The notes under the pieces were generated by a model. It searched no databases. It had not been told where the DNA came from and was given only the letters and a program-made list of their open reading frames with translations. The position numbers and the translations under genes are program-made. A stretch of 64,000 nucleotides of DNA, taken from NCBI RefSeq assembly GCF_030209745.1, contig NZ_JARVRJ010000005.1:186001-250000 (forward strand), in the 5' to 3' direction. Of this stretch, positions 25,856 through 34,556 are shown piece after piece. Numbering within the stretch: the stretch's first letter is position 1; each line of letters starts with the position of its first letter. The stretch is from Arthrobacter sp. fls2-241-R2A-200. Lineage in GTDB: Bacteria; Actinomycetota; Actinomycetes; Actinomycetales; Micrococcaceae.

Positions 25856-26850
25856 GAGTAGCTGACTTTCGTGAAGGCGCCGTTGCTGCGAAGCGACAGG
25901 GTCAATGCCTGAGCCACCAGGGAGGCGTTGAGCCCATCCCGGGCAGTGGCCAGTGGCGGCCGCTCACCCGCAGCGAGCGCAGTGATCCAGGCCTGCAGCT
26001 GAAGCCGGTAGGCGTCAGCGAAGCGGGGGCGCCAATCCGGGGGAACCAGGACGTGTTTGGCGCCCTGTTCCTCAACGTCCAGCACGGCAGGTTCCCGGAG
26101 CGCGGTGGTCCCGCGCTCGCTCACCACCTCGCAGCGTGTCACGTAGCCGTACTGTGCGTTGAGGAAAAGCTCCAGCGTGGTGAGAGTGCCGTCTTCGCAG
26201 CGGAAGGTCATGAGCGCGGGATCCTGCAAACCCGGGCCCGCGGCGCCGGAACTGCGGCCACCCTGCCATGAAACTTCGATGATCGGGGACCCCAACAACC
26301 AAGGGACGATGTCCAATTCGTGGATTGCCGAGTTAGTGATGGCCGATTCCGAGGTGGTTCCAGGCCCGGCCGAGATACCGCGACTAACGCAGTGCAGCAT
26401 CAATGGCTCCCCCTGGACACGCTGCTGTATCCCCTCCCGGAGTGCCACGTAGCCTGGGTCGAAGCGGCGCATGAACCCCAAGGACAACAGGGAGGTGCCG
26501 GTAGCTGCCACCATGTCCGCATCGGCAGCAACCACTTCGAGGCTTTCCAAGACAGTTGGCGCCAACGGCTTCTCGCACAGCACCGGCGTCATCGCTTCGA
26601 AGCACTCAAGGACCAACCCTGCGTGCGTGGAATCGTGTGAGGCAACCAGGACGGCCTCCACCTCACTGGAGTTGATCAGCTCGGTGGGGTCTGTGGTCAG
26701 GCGGGCCGACGACGGCGCGGCGCTGGCAGCGCGGTCAATGTCCAGATCGGCCACAAACGTCACCTCCGCCCCCTTGACGGCGGTAGATAGGTTCCTGATG
26801 TGGTCTGCGCCCATGATTCCGGCGCCGATAACGCCTACCCGGATGGACAT
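25852..26850 (-). CDS. Gfo/Idh/MocA dehydrogenase (copy 3)
   Basis: A 332-residue dehydrogenase: Rossmann GVIGAGIMGADHIRN, CEKPLAPT, and NSAIHELDIVPWLLG with the catalytic His/Asp pair. It resembles inositol 2-dehydrogenases of corynebacterial iol clusters. It follows the ABC ATPase gene by 115 bases containing a hairpin (26912-26945), and is coupled to copy 2 by a 4-base overlap. Exact stereoisomer specificity cannot be read from the sequence. Confidence 0.82.
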   Translation of the reverse strand: MSIRVGVIGAGIMGADHIRNLSTAVKGAEVTFVADLDIDRAASAAPSSARLTTDPTELINSSEVEAVLVASHDSTHAGLVLECFEAMTPVLCEKPLAPTVLESLEVVAADADMVAATGTSLLSLGFMRRFDPGYVALREGIQQRVQGEPLMLHCVSRGISAGPGTTSESAITNSAIHELDIVPWLLGSPIIEVSWQGGRSSGAAGPGLQDPALMTFRCEDGTLTTLELFLNAQYGYVTRCEVVSERGTTALREPAVLDVEEQGAKHVLVPPDWRPRFADAYRLQLQAWITALAAGERPPLATARDGLNASLVAQALTLSLRSNGAFTKVSYS

Positions 26851-26911
26851 GATGCTCCTCTTTTCAGGTTAAGTAATTGTCAGCGGTGTGGTGGTGGAAG
26901 CAGGCAGCATC

Positions 26912-26945
26912 GTGGGGTGCTTCGACACCAGCCAAAGCACCCCAC
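26912..26945. other. Intercistronic hairpin between ABC ATPase gene and dehydrogenases
   Basis: A perfect 10-bp stem (GTGGGGTGCT at 26912-26921 with AGCACCCCAC at 26936-26945) encloses a 14-base loop. No T-run follows on the minus strand, so it is more likely an RNA processing or stabilising element, or a leaky terminator, than a full stop. Confidence 0.5.
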
Positions 26946-26965
26946 CGAATGCGCGCCTATGCGGG

Positions 26966-27880
26966 CTACTGACCTTCCGGACGTGTGCTGACGACGTCGG
27001 CAACCTCCGCTTTGACTTCCTTGAGGAGATCGTTGTGTCCGCCGAGTTGCTCCAACTCGTGTGCAAGTTCAGCCAACTCGGCCCCGCCGGCCATCTGCGC
27101 GGTCAACTCGTCCAGGCTGATGTCCTTCTTGTCGTAGTACCCAATGGACTTGCCGCGCTTGAGCAGCAGGAAGCGGTCGCCCACAGGGAACGCGTGGTGT
27201 GGATTGTGGGTGATGAAAATGACCCCGAGCCCACGGTCACGGGCCTGCAGGATATAACGCAGGACGACGCCGGACTGCTTCACGCCGAGTGCTGCGGTCG
27301 GTTCGTCCAGGATCAGGACCTTTGCACCAAAGTAGACGGCCCGGGCGATTGCCACGCACTGCCGTTCACCGCCGGAGAGTTGGCCGATGGGCTGTTCGAC
27401 ATCGCGCAGGTCGATGCCCATTGCGGCGAGTTCTTTCTTGGTGATGTCCTTCATTTGCTGGACATCCATACTCTTGAAAGGCCCAAAACCACTGGTTAGT
27501 TCCGAACCGAGGAAGAAGTTCCGCCAGATCGGCATCAGTGGCACCACGGCGAGGTCTTGGTAGACGGTCGCGATTCCGGCATCCAAGGCGTCACGGGGTG
27601 AACCGAACTTCCGTTCCTCTCCCATGATTTTGAGCTGACCGGCGTCGTGCTGGTGCAGCCCCGCGATAATTTTGATCAGCGTGGACTTACCCGCTCCGTT
27701 GTCACCGAGCACACACGTGACGCGGCCATTATCAACTGCCATTGTCACGTCCTTGAGCGCCACGATATTGCCGTAGTGCTTGCCGACGTCGTCAAGCGAC
27801 AGCAGGTGCACCGGCGTGTGCGTGAGGGGATCGCTTTCATTCTTCAGCAATGTTTGCTGCTTAATCTCCTGGCCATTCAT
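26966..27880 (-). CDS. Inositol/sugar ABC transporter ATP-binding protein (single ABC domain)
   Basis: A 304-residue ATPase: Walker [14 protein letters not shown], signature [14 protein letters not shown], Walker [14 protein letters not shown]. Ribose-type importers usually have a 500-residue ATPase with two ABC domains; this one has a single domain, as in FrcA-like systems, plus a charged C-terminal extension of about 50 residues. It presumably works as a homodimer with the upstream permease and binding protein. The gap to the permease gene is 13 bases. Confidence 0.83.
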   Translation of the reverse strand: MNGQEIKQQTLLKNESDPLTHTPVHLLSLDDVGKHYGNIVALKDVTMAVDNGRVTCVLGDNGAGKSTLIKIIAGLHQHDAGQLKIMGEERKFGSPRDALDAGIATVYQDLAVVPLMPIWRNFFLGSELTSGFGPFKSMDVQQMKDITKKELAAMGIDLRDVEQPIGQLSGGERQCVAIARAVYFGAKVLILDEPTAALGVKQSGVVLRYILQARDRGLGVIFITHNPHHAFPVGDRFLLLKRGKSIGYYDKKDISLDELTAQMAGGAELAELAHELEQLGGHNDLLKEVKAEVADVVSTRPEGQ

Positions 27881-27893
27881 GTTCCTGGGTCCC

Positions 27894-28943
27894 TTACTTC
27901 AGTTCCGCGCGGCGTTTGACGATGAGGTTGACAATCGTGGCCAGCAACAGCATCAGGCCGAGGAAGAACTTGAACCAGTCCGGGTTCCACTGCGCGTAAA
28001 CGATGCCCTTGTTGGCCATACCGAAGATAAATGCACCGATGGCGCCGCCAACGGCTGAGCCGTAACCACCAGTGAGAAGGCAACCGCCGATCACTGCGGC
28101 GATGATGTAGAGGAACTCGTTGCCCACGCCTTCACCGGACTGCACGGCATCGAAGGCGAAGAGGTTGTGCATGCCGAGTATCCAGCCGCAGAAGCCAACT
28201 CCCATGAAGAGCCCGATCTTCGTTGCCTTGACCGGGACGCCCACTGCGCGCGCCGCGTTCGCGTCTCCGCCCACGGCGAAGATCCAGTTGCCAACACGCG
28301 TACGCATCAGCACCCACGTGGCTATCAGGACCAAGGCGATCCAGATGAATACTGTGATCCGGACGTCCACGCCGCCAATGTTCACGGAGGAAGCGAACAC
28401 CGCTTGTGCGGACTGGAAGCCATCCATGTTGGAGATCGACGGCGAGGAGACTCCCCCGCCGATCATGCGGGTCAATCCGAGGTTGATGCCTGTCAGCATC
28501 AGGAACGTTGCCAGCGTGACGATGAAGCTGGGCAGCTTCGTCTTCATCAGAATCCAGCCATTGATGAATCCGATGGAAAGGGAAACCACCAATGCCAGGA
28601 CAACGCCAACCCAGACGTTGGTGCTGAAGTACCAACTGAACATTGATGCCGTGAGCGCCGAACTGATCACGGCAACACCGGTTGAAAGGTCGAATTCGCC
28701 CCCGATCATGAGCAGGGAAACACCAACCGCCATGATGCCGATGGTGGAACTGCCGTAAAGCACAGTTGCAAAGGAAGCGGGCTGCACAAAGGTTGACGAA
28801 ACCGACGCGAAGAAGATGAAGAGGACGATCGCGCCGACAAGGGCGCCGACCTCCGGGCGGCTCAGCAACTTCTGCAACGGGTTGCGCGTGCCGATTCGCT
28901 CATCAGCCACGGAAAGTGTGGGCTTGGATATGGTCTGAGTCAT
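27894..28943 (-). CDS. Inositol/sugar ABC transporter permease (ribose type)
   Basis: A 349-residue membrane protein of the RbsC/FrcB group with about ten hydrophobic helices and the family segment [17 protein letters not shown]. The start at 28943 (MTQTISKP) follows AGGAGA closely. It lies between the binding-protein gene (62-base gap) and the ATPase gene. Inositol as substrate is inferred from the neighbouring catabolic genes. Confidence 0.83.
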   Translation of the reverse strand: MTQTISKPTLSVADERIGTRNPLQKLLSRPEVGALVGAIVLFIFFASVSSTFVQPASFATVLYGSSTIGIMAVGVSLLMIGGEFDLSTGVAVISSALTASMFSWYFSTNVWVGVVLALVVSLSIGFINGWILMKTKLPSFIVTLATFLMLTGINLGLTRMIGGGVSSPSISNMDGFQSAQAVFASSVNIGGVDVRITVFIWIALVLIATWVLMRTRVGNWIFAVGGDANAARAVGVPVKATKIGLFMGVGFCGWILGMHNLFAFDAVQSGEGVGNEFLYIIAAVIGGCLLTGGYGSAVGGAIGAFIFGMANKGIVYAQWNPDWFKFFLGLMLLLATIVNLIVKRRAELK

Positions 28944-29005
28944 GATATTTCTCCTGCTATGCAGGTTCAGGGCCACAGGGACCCTGAACCCGGCTCAGCG
29001 CATCC

Positions 29006-30010
29006 TTAGCGGATGCCTTCCTTGGCGAACTTGAGCACGTCAGAAGCTGTGGTCTTATCGATGATGGAAGGCCCGGTCAGAACGGGCAGTCCGCCACCTA
29101 CGTGGATTCCTCCGCGCTTGGCCTGCCACAAGGCGTCCACCGACCCGTAACCCTGGAGCCAAGGCTGCTGGTCCACGGTGAAAGCGACCTTCCCATCAAT
29201 GATGGCTTGGGCCAGCTCACCGTTCATGTCAAAGGAAGCCACCTTGACCTTGCTCTGCAGGTTCAAAGATTCCACCGCCTTGTCAATGGTCAGCGTGAAA
29301 GGAGCTCCGAGCCCGATGATGGCGTCGGCATCGGGAGTTGCTTGGAGCTTCGCGGTAACGGTGGAGGAAACCTGTGTCATGTCCGTGCCTTGGACGAACA
29401 GGTTCTCAGTGGCAGGAATCTTGGACTTCACGCCGGCACAACGCGAGTCCAAGGCGACATTGCCCTGTTCCATGATGACGCAGATCGGGTGCTTGGCTCC
29501 CAAGGTGGTGAGCTTGTCGCCCACTGCTGCGCCCGCCAGGTTTTCGTCGGATCCGAAGTGCGTGAACGCGCCAACACTCTTCCAGACGTCGGCTCCGGAG
29601 TTCAGGCTGACCACGGGAATGCCGGCTGCTGTTGCCTTCTTCAAGACGTCCTTCAGAGCATCAGGCTTCGCCAACGTCACAGCGATCCCGTCCACTTTTT
29701 GATCGATCGCCTGCTGGATCAGCTGTGCCTGCCTGCCGCCTTCGGGATCGGATGTGTAAAGCAGCTCCACATTGTCTTTCGCAGCTGCTTCTTCGGCGCC
29801 TTTGCGGAGGATGTCCCAGAACGTGTCTCCGGGAGCGGCATGGGTGATCAGTGCGATCTTGATGCGAGGGGTGCTGGCCACTTGCCCGGCACCGGCTGCT
29901 GCGCCGGAATCGGCTGGCTTGCCGCCTTGGCTCGAACAAGCGCTCAGCGCCACCAAGGGAACCACTGCCGCGACGATCGCCGCCTTGCGCCATGAGAATT
30001 TTGCCACCAT
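29006..30010 (-). CDS. Inositol/sugar ABC transporter substrate-binding lipoprotein
   Basis: A 334-residue type I periplasmic binding protein (RbsB-like). Signal peptide MVAKFSWRKAA followed by a hydrophobic run and lipobox LSAC. The mature domain has the ribose-type pattern KIALITHAAPGDTFWD and DGIAVTLAKPDALK. The start at 30010 follows AAAGGAGAT; upstream in-frame starts fall inside the promoter. First gene of a six-gene leftward operon, with a predicted promoter and an IolR-like operator just upstream. Confidence 0.86.
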   Translation of the reverse strand: MVAKFSWRKAAIVAAVVPLVALSACSSQGGKPADSGAAAGAGQVASTPRIKIALITHAAPGDTFWDILRKGAEEAAAKDNVELLYTSDPEGGRQAQLIQQAIDQKVDGIAVTLAKPDALKDVLKKATAAGIPVVSLNSGADVWKSVGAFTHFGSDENLAGAAVGDKLTTLGAKHPICVIMEQGNVALDSRCAGVKSKIPATENLFVQGTDMTQVSSTVTAKLQATPDADAIIGLGAPFTLTIDKAVESLNLQSKVKVASFDMNGELAQAIIDGKVAFTVDQQPWLQGYGSVDALWQAKRGGIHVGGGLPVLTGPSIIDKTTASDVLKFAKEGIR

Positions 30011-30071
30011 TATCTCCTTTGATTTCAGGTCAGCCGTCCGGAGGCTCGTATCCGGATCATCTGCTATGTAG

Positions 30072-30101
30072 ATCATCGTGACTGGCCTCACACTTTGTCA
30101 A
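30072..30101 (-). promoter_or_regulatory. Predicted promoter of the ABC transporter operon
   Basis: Reading left, TTGACA (30096-30101) is a perfect -35, followed after 18 bases by GATGAT (30072-30077), a four-of-six -10. The start codon of the binding-protein gene is about 62 bases beyond. The operator element lies immediately upstream of the -35. Confidence 0.55.
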
Positions 30102-30104
30102 TAG

Positions 30105-30117
30105 TTTGTCCTGACAT
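30105..30117. promoter_or_regulatory. Candidate IolR operator at the ABC operon promoter
   Basis: TTTGTCCTGACAT contains the inverted repeat TGTC-CT-GACA. The same 13-mer recurs exactly at 40632-40644 and with one change at 40137-40149. It fits, as I recall it, the C. glutamicum IolR consensus KGWCHTRACA at all ten positions. Located three bases from the -35 of the operon. Confidence 0.65.
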
Positions 30118-30190
30118 TAGTATGTATGAACGTAACAAAGCGGCGAAGTCCGTGCACCCGCACTCGTGGTTTCGCGAATTTAACGCGAAA

Positions 30191-30223
30191 ATGGCCGGCG
30201 CCGCATGCAGCGGTGCCGGCCAT
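30191..30223 (-). terminator. Terminator of the iolC-MFS operon
   Basis: A 14-bp stem with one G-T pair (arms 30191-30204 and 30210-30223) and a loop of about 5 bases. On the minus strand it is followed by TTTTCGCGTTAAATT. It sits 13 bases beyond the stop of the MFS transporter gene, at the end of the nine-gene inositol operon. Confidence 0.75.
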
Positions 30224-30235
30224 TCGTTCACGCAT

Positions 30236-31654
30236 TCAGGGTGTGTGGCGCTCCCCGGCCGCACTCTTGAAATAGTGCTCCAAGTCTTCCAGGCTCTTGT
30301 CCTTGGTCTCAGGAACAAATTTGGACGCAAAGAGAATCGCCCCAATTCCCAGGACGGCAAATGTGAAGAAGGTACTGGACAGTCCTATGGCTGCAAGGAG
30401 CTGCGGGAACCCAAAACCGACGAGGAAGTTGATGATCCAGAGCACGAAGGCCGAGGCTCCCATGCCCAGCCCACGGATCCGCAAGGGGAAAATCTCCGAC
30501 AACATCAACCACGTCACCGGAGAGATAGCTCCTTGTTGGAACGCCAGGAAGGTGATGGTCAGGGCGAGGATAACGAAGCCGCGCCCGGTACCTTCAGGCA
30601 GGACCAGGGAAAAGGTTCCGATCAGCAAGAGCGCACTGGTAGTGCCGATCTGGCCCGTGATGAGCATCCTTCGGCGACCGACTTTACCCAGCAACCAAAT
30701 CCCCACGAACGTCGCAAGGACGGAAATGACGCCGTTGGCGATGTTGGCGGTCAACGCAGCCTCGCGGCCGAAACCGGACTGGGCGAGAATCTGGGTCCCG
30801 TAGTACATGATCGAGTTGACACCGGTAATTTGCTGTATGACTGCCAGCCCGAGGCCCACAACGAAGATCCGGCGGAGCCAAGGGACGCCGAGGTCCTGCC
30901 AGCTGCCCATCTTGGACTTATAGTCCTCCACGGCCATCGACTTGACGTCCTCGAACTCGGTCCGGGCGTCTTCCTGTGACCTGATCCGCCGCAAAACGCT
31001 AAGGGTTTCGCCGAAGTTGCCCATGGAAGCCAGCCACCGCGGGCTTTCCGGCATGAAGTTCATGCCTATCCACAAAGCAATGGCAGGCAGCGTTGCAATG
31101 ACCAGCATCCACCGCCAAATACCCCCCGCCTCCCCGTAAGCATTCCCGAGGTAGGCGTTGAAGATGAAAGCCAGAAGCTGGCCGCTGACAATCATCAACT
31201 CGTTTTGGGTGACGATGCGTCCGCGCCGGGCACTTGGTGAAACCTCCGCGAGGTACACGGGGACCGTGACGGAAGCTCCGCCCACGGCCAGGCCCAGCAC
31301 GAACCGGGCCACGATCATGACTTCCGTGTTCGGGGCGAAGGTGCAGGCCAGCGTTCCCAGCAAGAAGATCATGGCCAGGACCATGATCATTTTCCGGCGG
31401 CCGTTGCGGTCGGCCAGCCGTCCGCCGAAAAGGGCCCCAAAGGCTGCGCCGAACAACAAGGAGGATGTGACCATCCCCTCCGTGAGCGGTGTCAGTCCCA
31501 AGTCCGCCTGCATGTACGGCAGGGCACCATTAATGACCCCCGTGTCGTAGCCGAACAGTAGACCACCGAACGTTGAAACCAACGTGACTGTCCGCAGCGC
31601 CCGCTTATGGTTGACTGTGCGCGTCCTGGTTTCGGCAGGTACCGGCGCACTCAT
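30236..31654 (-). CDS. Sugar-porter MFS transporter, probable inositol:H+ symporter
   Basis: A 472-residue twelve-helix MFS protein of the sugar-porter family. Signatures: FGYDTGVINGALPYM in helix 1, DRNGRRKMI in loop 2-3, PESPRWL after helix 6, and PETKDKSLEDLE at the C-terminus. Bacterial inositol symporters IolT belong here. The start overlaps the iolH stop by 4 bases. As the last gene of the iolC operon it gives the cell a second, ATP-independent inositol uptake route beside the ABC importer. Confidence 0.87.
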   Translation of the reverse strand: MSAPVPAETRTRTVNHKRALRTVTLVSTFGGLLFGYDTGVINGALPYMQADLGLTPLTEGMVTSSLLFGAAFGALFGGRLADRNGRRKMIMVLAMIFLLGTLACTFAPNTEVMIVARFVLGLAVGGASVTVPVYLAEVSPSARRGRIVTQNELMIVSGQLLAFIFNAYLGNAYGEAGGIWRWMLVIATLPAIALWIGMNFMPESPRWLASMGNFGETLSVLRRIRSQEDARTEFEDVKSMAVEDYKSKMGSWQDLGVPWLRRIFVVGLGLAVIQQITGVNSIMYYGTQILAQSGFGREAALTANIANGVISVLATFVGIWLLGKVGRRRMLITGQIGTTSALLLIGTFSLVLPEGTGRGFVILALTITFLAFQQGAISPVTWLMLSEIFPLRIRGLGMGASAFVLWIINFLVGFGFPQLLAAIGLSSTFFTFAVLGIGAILFASKFVPETKDKSLEDLEHYFKSAAGERHTP

Positions 31655-32526
31655 GCATTGACCTTCTGGATATGCTGCTTCATCGTCTCCAGCTGGTAGA
31701 TGGACACGTCCTCGGCATTGTCATCCTCGGCAAAGACACTGGACACCATCACGGTGTTGTCCTTATCCAGGAATCCGATCTCATGGAGCGCGCCAAAGAA
31801 CTCGTCCCAGTTCACGTCACCATCGCCGATCTTCAGGTGTTGGTGGACCCGGACGGCGTTGCCCGGCGGGTTGGTGATGTAGCGAAGACCGTGGGAGGCA
31901 TGGTGGTCCATGGTGTCCGATACATGGACCAGCCTCAGCTTGTCTCCCGCCGCGCGCATGATCTCCAACGGGCTATTGCCCATATGGAACGTGTGGGAAG
32001 CCACGTAGACCATGCCGATGTTCGGCGAGTTCACCCCGCGAATGACGCGGATGGCGGCCAACCCGTCCTCAACGAAGTCGTCCGGGTGCGGATCGATCAA
32101 GACGTCCATGCCCTCACGCTCGATAATCGGCAGGAGTTCTTCCATGGAACGGTAGAACGCACGTTCGGATTCTTCGGCCTTTTCCGGCCGACCGCTGAAT
32201 TCAGTGTTCATGGTGCTGACACCGAGGTCGACGGCGATCTGAATGGCGCGCTTCCAGTACCGCACCGCAGCTTCGCGGGCGTCCTCGTCCGGACCCGACC
32301 AGCGCAGGACCGGCAGGACGGAGGCGATTTCGACGTCGGCGTCCCTGCACGCCGTCTTCAGCTGCGCCACAAGTTCATCATCGGCTTTGGGGTGGTTGTA
32401 AAACGGGATCATGTCTGCGTGCGGAGTTAGCTGCAGGTACTTGTATCCGAGGTCAGCTGCAACCCGGGGGAACTCAAGCAAGCTGTGGCTGTGATGGAAC
32501 GGGGTAGGGTCAAGGGCGATTTTCAT
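31651..32526 (-). CDS. iolH: IolH-like sugar-phosphate isomerase/epimerase family protein
   Basis: A 291-residue xylose-isomerase-like TIM barrel. The N-terminus MKIALDPTPFHHS and the segment GPDEDAREAAVRYWKRAIQI match Bacillus IolH in pattern and length (289). Conserved metal-binding residues appear in NTEFSG, IDPHPDDF and HVSDTMDHHA. IolH has no settled reaction in the inositol pathway; isomerisation between inososes is a reasonable guess. It overlaps the MFS gene and is 10 bases after the iolG stop. Confidence 0.75.
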   Translation of the reverse strand: MKIALDPTPFHHSHSLLEFPRVAADLGYKYLQLTPHADMIPFYNHPKADDELVAQLKTACRDADVEIASVLPVLRWSGPDEDAREAAVRYWKRAIQIAVDLGVSTMNTEFSGRPEKAEESERAFYRSMEELLPIIEREGMDVLIDPHPDDFVEDGLAAIRVIRGVNSPNIGMVYVASHTFHMGNSPLEIMRAAGDKLRLVHVSDTMDHHASHGLRYITNPPGNAVRVHQHLKIGDGDVNWDEFFGALHEIGFLDKDNTVMVSSVFAEDDNAEDVSIYQLETMKQHIQKVNA

Positions 32527-32536
32527 GCTGTGTCCT

Positions 32537-33550
32537 CTAGCCGTACAGCTCGGGCTTGGAGTTCAACTGAACCTTGACCTTTTCGCCGGACTTCTGGGCC
32601 TCCACGCCGGCTTCGCAGCAAGCCGCCGTCGCATAGCCGTCCCAAGCAGTCGGTCCGCCGATTTCGCCACGGAGGGCGGCGTCCACCCAAGCCTGCACCT
32701 CGACGTCGTACGCTGCTCCGAAACGGTCCTCGAAACCCGGGGGGACGCTACCGCCCCACTTGCCTGCCGACTGGACGTAGGGACCGCTGTCACCGCCGAT
32801 GCTCACAATGCCGTCCTCCAAAGAAGCCTGCGTGGCAACCTGGTAACCGAACTTGGCGTTGACATAAATTTCGACGTCGGCCAGCACGCCGGACTCGGTT
32901 TCAAGCAACACCTGCTGGGGATCGTGCTGGCCCTGCGGAGCGTTGCTGGTCGGCTTGCCCATTCGAACCTGGACGGAAGTGATTTCTTCACCGGTGAAGT
33001 AGCGGACGGCGTCAAACTCGTGGACCACCGAGTCGTTGATCAGCATCTCATTGGTAAAGCCCTCAGGAGTGCTCGGGTTGCGGTGCTGGTGGTGCAACAT
33101 CAACAGCTCCCCCAATTCCCTGTTGCGGATGATCGCACCAAGCGCAGAGTACTCAGCGTCGAACCGGCGCATGAACCCCACCTGTATGCGCTTGTGTCCC
33201 AGTGCCTGCTCGGCCTGGACCACCTTCCATGCGCTTTCAGCGTCCGGAGTCAGCGGCTTCTCGCACAGAATCGGGAAGTCCTTCTCCAGTGCCTTATAAA
33301 GGATTTCCTCGTGCAGGAATCCCGGGGTGGCAATCAGTACGGCGTTGACATCGCCGTTATTCAGCGCCTCGTCAGCGCTGGCCAGCGCTACTGCGCCGTC
33401 GATCCCCTCAATGGCAGCTTGCGCCCTGGAAAGGTCGACGTCGACGACGGCGGCCACTTCGGCGCCGTGGATGCGTGTACTGAGGCGCTTGATGTGGTCC
33501 GCACCCATGCGGCCTGCACCGATGACGGCAACGCGGAGAGTCTTGGTCAC
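32537..33550 (-). CDS. iolG: Inositol 2-dehydrogenase (Gfo/Idh/MocA copy 4)
   Basis: A 337-residue NAD-dependent dehydrogenase placed inside the main iol operon, so the best candidate for the myo-inositol 2-dehydrogenase. Rossmann GAGRMGADHIKR, CEKPLTPD (about 97-104), and NDSVVHEFDAVRYFTG with the catalytic His/Asp. Length equals IolG of other actinobacteria (about 335-340). It lies between iolE and iolH. Confidence 0.87.
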   Translation of the reverse strand: MTKTLRVAVIGAGRMGADHIKRLSTRIHGAEVAAVVDVDLSRAQAAIEGIDGAVALASADEALNNGDVNAVLIATPGFLHEEILYKALEKDFPILCEKPLTPDAESAWKVVQAEQALGHKRIQVGFMRRFDAEYSALGAIIRNRELGELLMLHHQHRNPSTPEGFTNEMLINDSVVHEFDAVRYFTGEEITSVQVRMGKPTSNAPQGQHDPQQVLLETESGVLADVEIYVNAKFGYQVATQASLEDGIVSIGGDSGPYVQSAGKWGGSVPPGFEDRFGAAYDVEVQAWVDAALRGEIGGPTAWDGYATAACCEAGVEAQKSGEKVKVQLNSKPELYG

Positions 33551-33598
33551 TGTTTCTATCCTTCGTGAGGTTCTTGAATTGCTGTTGCTGGGCAGGCG

Positions 33599-34516
33599 TT
33601 ACTTAACGCGGGTGCGGGAGCCGCAGGAGAGCAGGTAGTTTCGGGTCCGCTTGGCAATGGGCATCGGCACATCGAACGCTACCGGGTACATGTCTTGTTC
33701 GACGATGCCGAAGATGGGACGGTTGAGCGCTTCCACCGCTTCGATGACCGCGCGCAGGTCCGGGAGGCCGTTCGGGGGCTCGGTCATGACGCCTGCGATG
33801 TTGGCTGCGGCCCAGGTCATGTTCTTTTCGTTGACTTCGGCCAGGACCTCGGGGTTGATCTGCTTGAGGTGCAGGTAGCCGATGCGTTCGGGGTAATTCT
33901 TGATAAGTTCCAGGCTGGAAGCGCCACAGTATTCGGCGTGGCCGGTGTCCAAGCAGAGGTTCAGGTACTGCGGGTCCGTGGCATCAAGCAAGGTTTCGAT
34001 GTCTTGCTGGGCACCAACATGTGAGTCGGCGTGGGAGTGGAATTGCTGCCTGAGGCCGAAGTCTTCCAGCAGCACCTTGCCCATGCGGTTGTGCCCGGAA
34101 AAGAGATCTGCCCACTGCTCCTGTGAGAGTTCACCGTTTTCTACAGCCTCGCCCGTCACATCGTCACGCCACATAGCAGGAATGACCACGATGTGTTCCC
34201 CGCCCATGGCCGCCGTCAACTCGGCAACCGCGCGGGCCGGTGCCCAGGCTTCCTCGTACTGTGCGGCGCCGCGGTGGAAAGCCGTAAAGACCGTCCCGGC
34301 AGTGACTTTGAGGTCACGCTGCTTGAGTTCCTCGGCCAAGCGTGTGGGATCGTTCGGCAAGTAGCCGTAGGGGCCCAGTTCGATCCACTTGTAGCCGGAC
34401 TCAGCCACTTCGTCCAAGAACCGTTCCCACGGGGTCTGTTGGGGGTCGTCCGGGAACCAGACACCCCAGGAATCGGGTGCGGTGCCGATGATCAGTTTGT
34501 TCTCGACATCAGTCAT
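33599..34516 (-). CDS. iolE: Inosose dehydratase (IolE-like TIM barrel)
   Basis: A 305-residue TIM-barrel protein that should dehydrate 2-keto-myo-inositol to the cyclohexane-trione intermediate. Typical IolE features are the opening GTAPDSWGVWFPDD, HSHADSHVG, CLDTGHAEYCG and HLKQINPEV, which carry the metal-binding Glu/Asp/His set. Length matches the family (about 300). Between iolA and iolG. Confidence 0.82.
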   Translation of the reverse strand: MTDVENKLIIGTAPDSWGVWFPDDPQQTPWERFLDEVAESGYKWIELGPYGYLPNDPTRLAEELKQRDLKVTAGTVFTAFHRGAAQYEEAWAPARAVAELTAAMGGEHIVVIPAMWRDDVTGEAVENGELSQEQWADLFSGHNRMGKVLLEDFGLRQQFHSHADSHVGAQQDIETLLDATDPQYLNLCLDTGHAEYCGASSLELIKNYPERIGYLHLKQINPEVLAEVNEKNMTWAAANIAGVMTEPPNGLPDLRAVIEAVEALNRPIFGIVEQDMYPVAFDVPMPIAKRTRNYLLSCGSRTRVK

Positions 34517-34556
34517 GACAGCGTTGTCTTTCTTTTATTGCGCGACGGCGGTGAGC

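Noticed and set aside
31672..33568. Two long plus-strand open frames opposite iolH and iolG
   Set aside because: They mirror strongly conserved genes and show no protein family pattern or ribosome-binding site.
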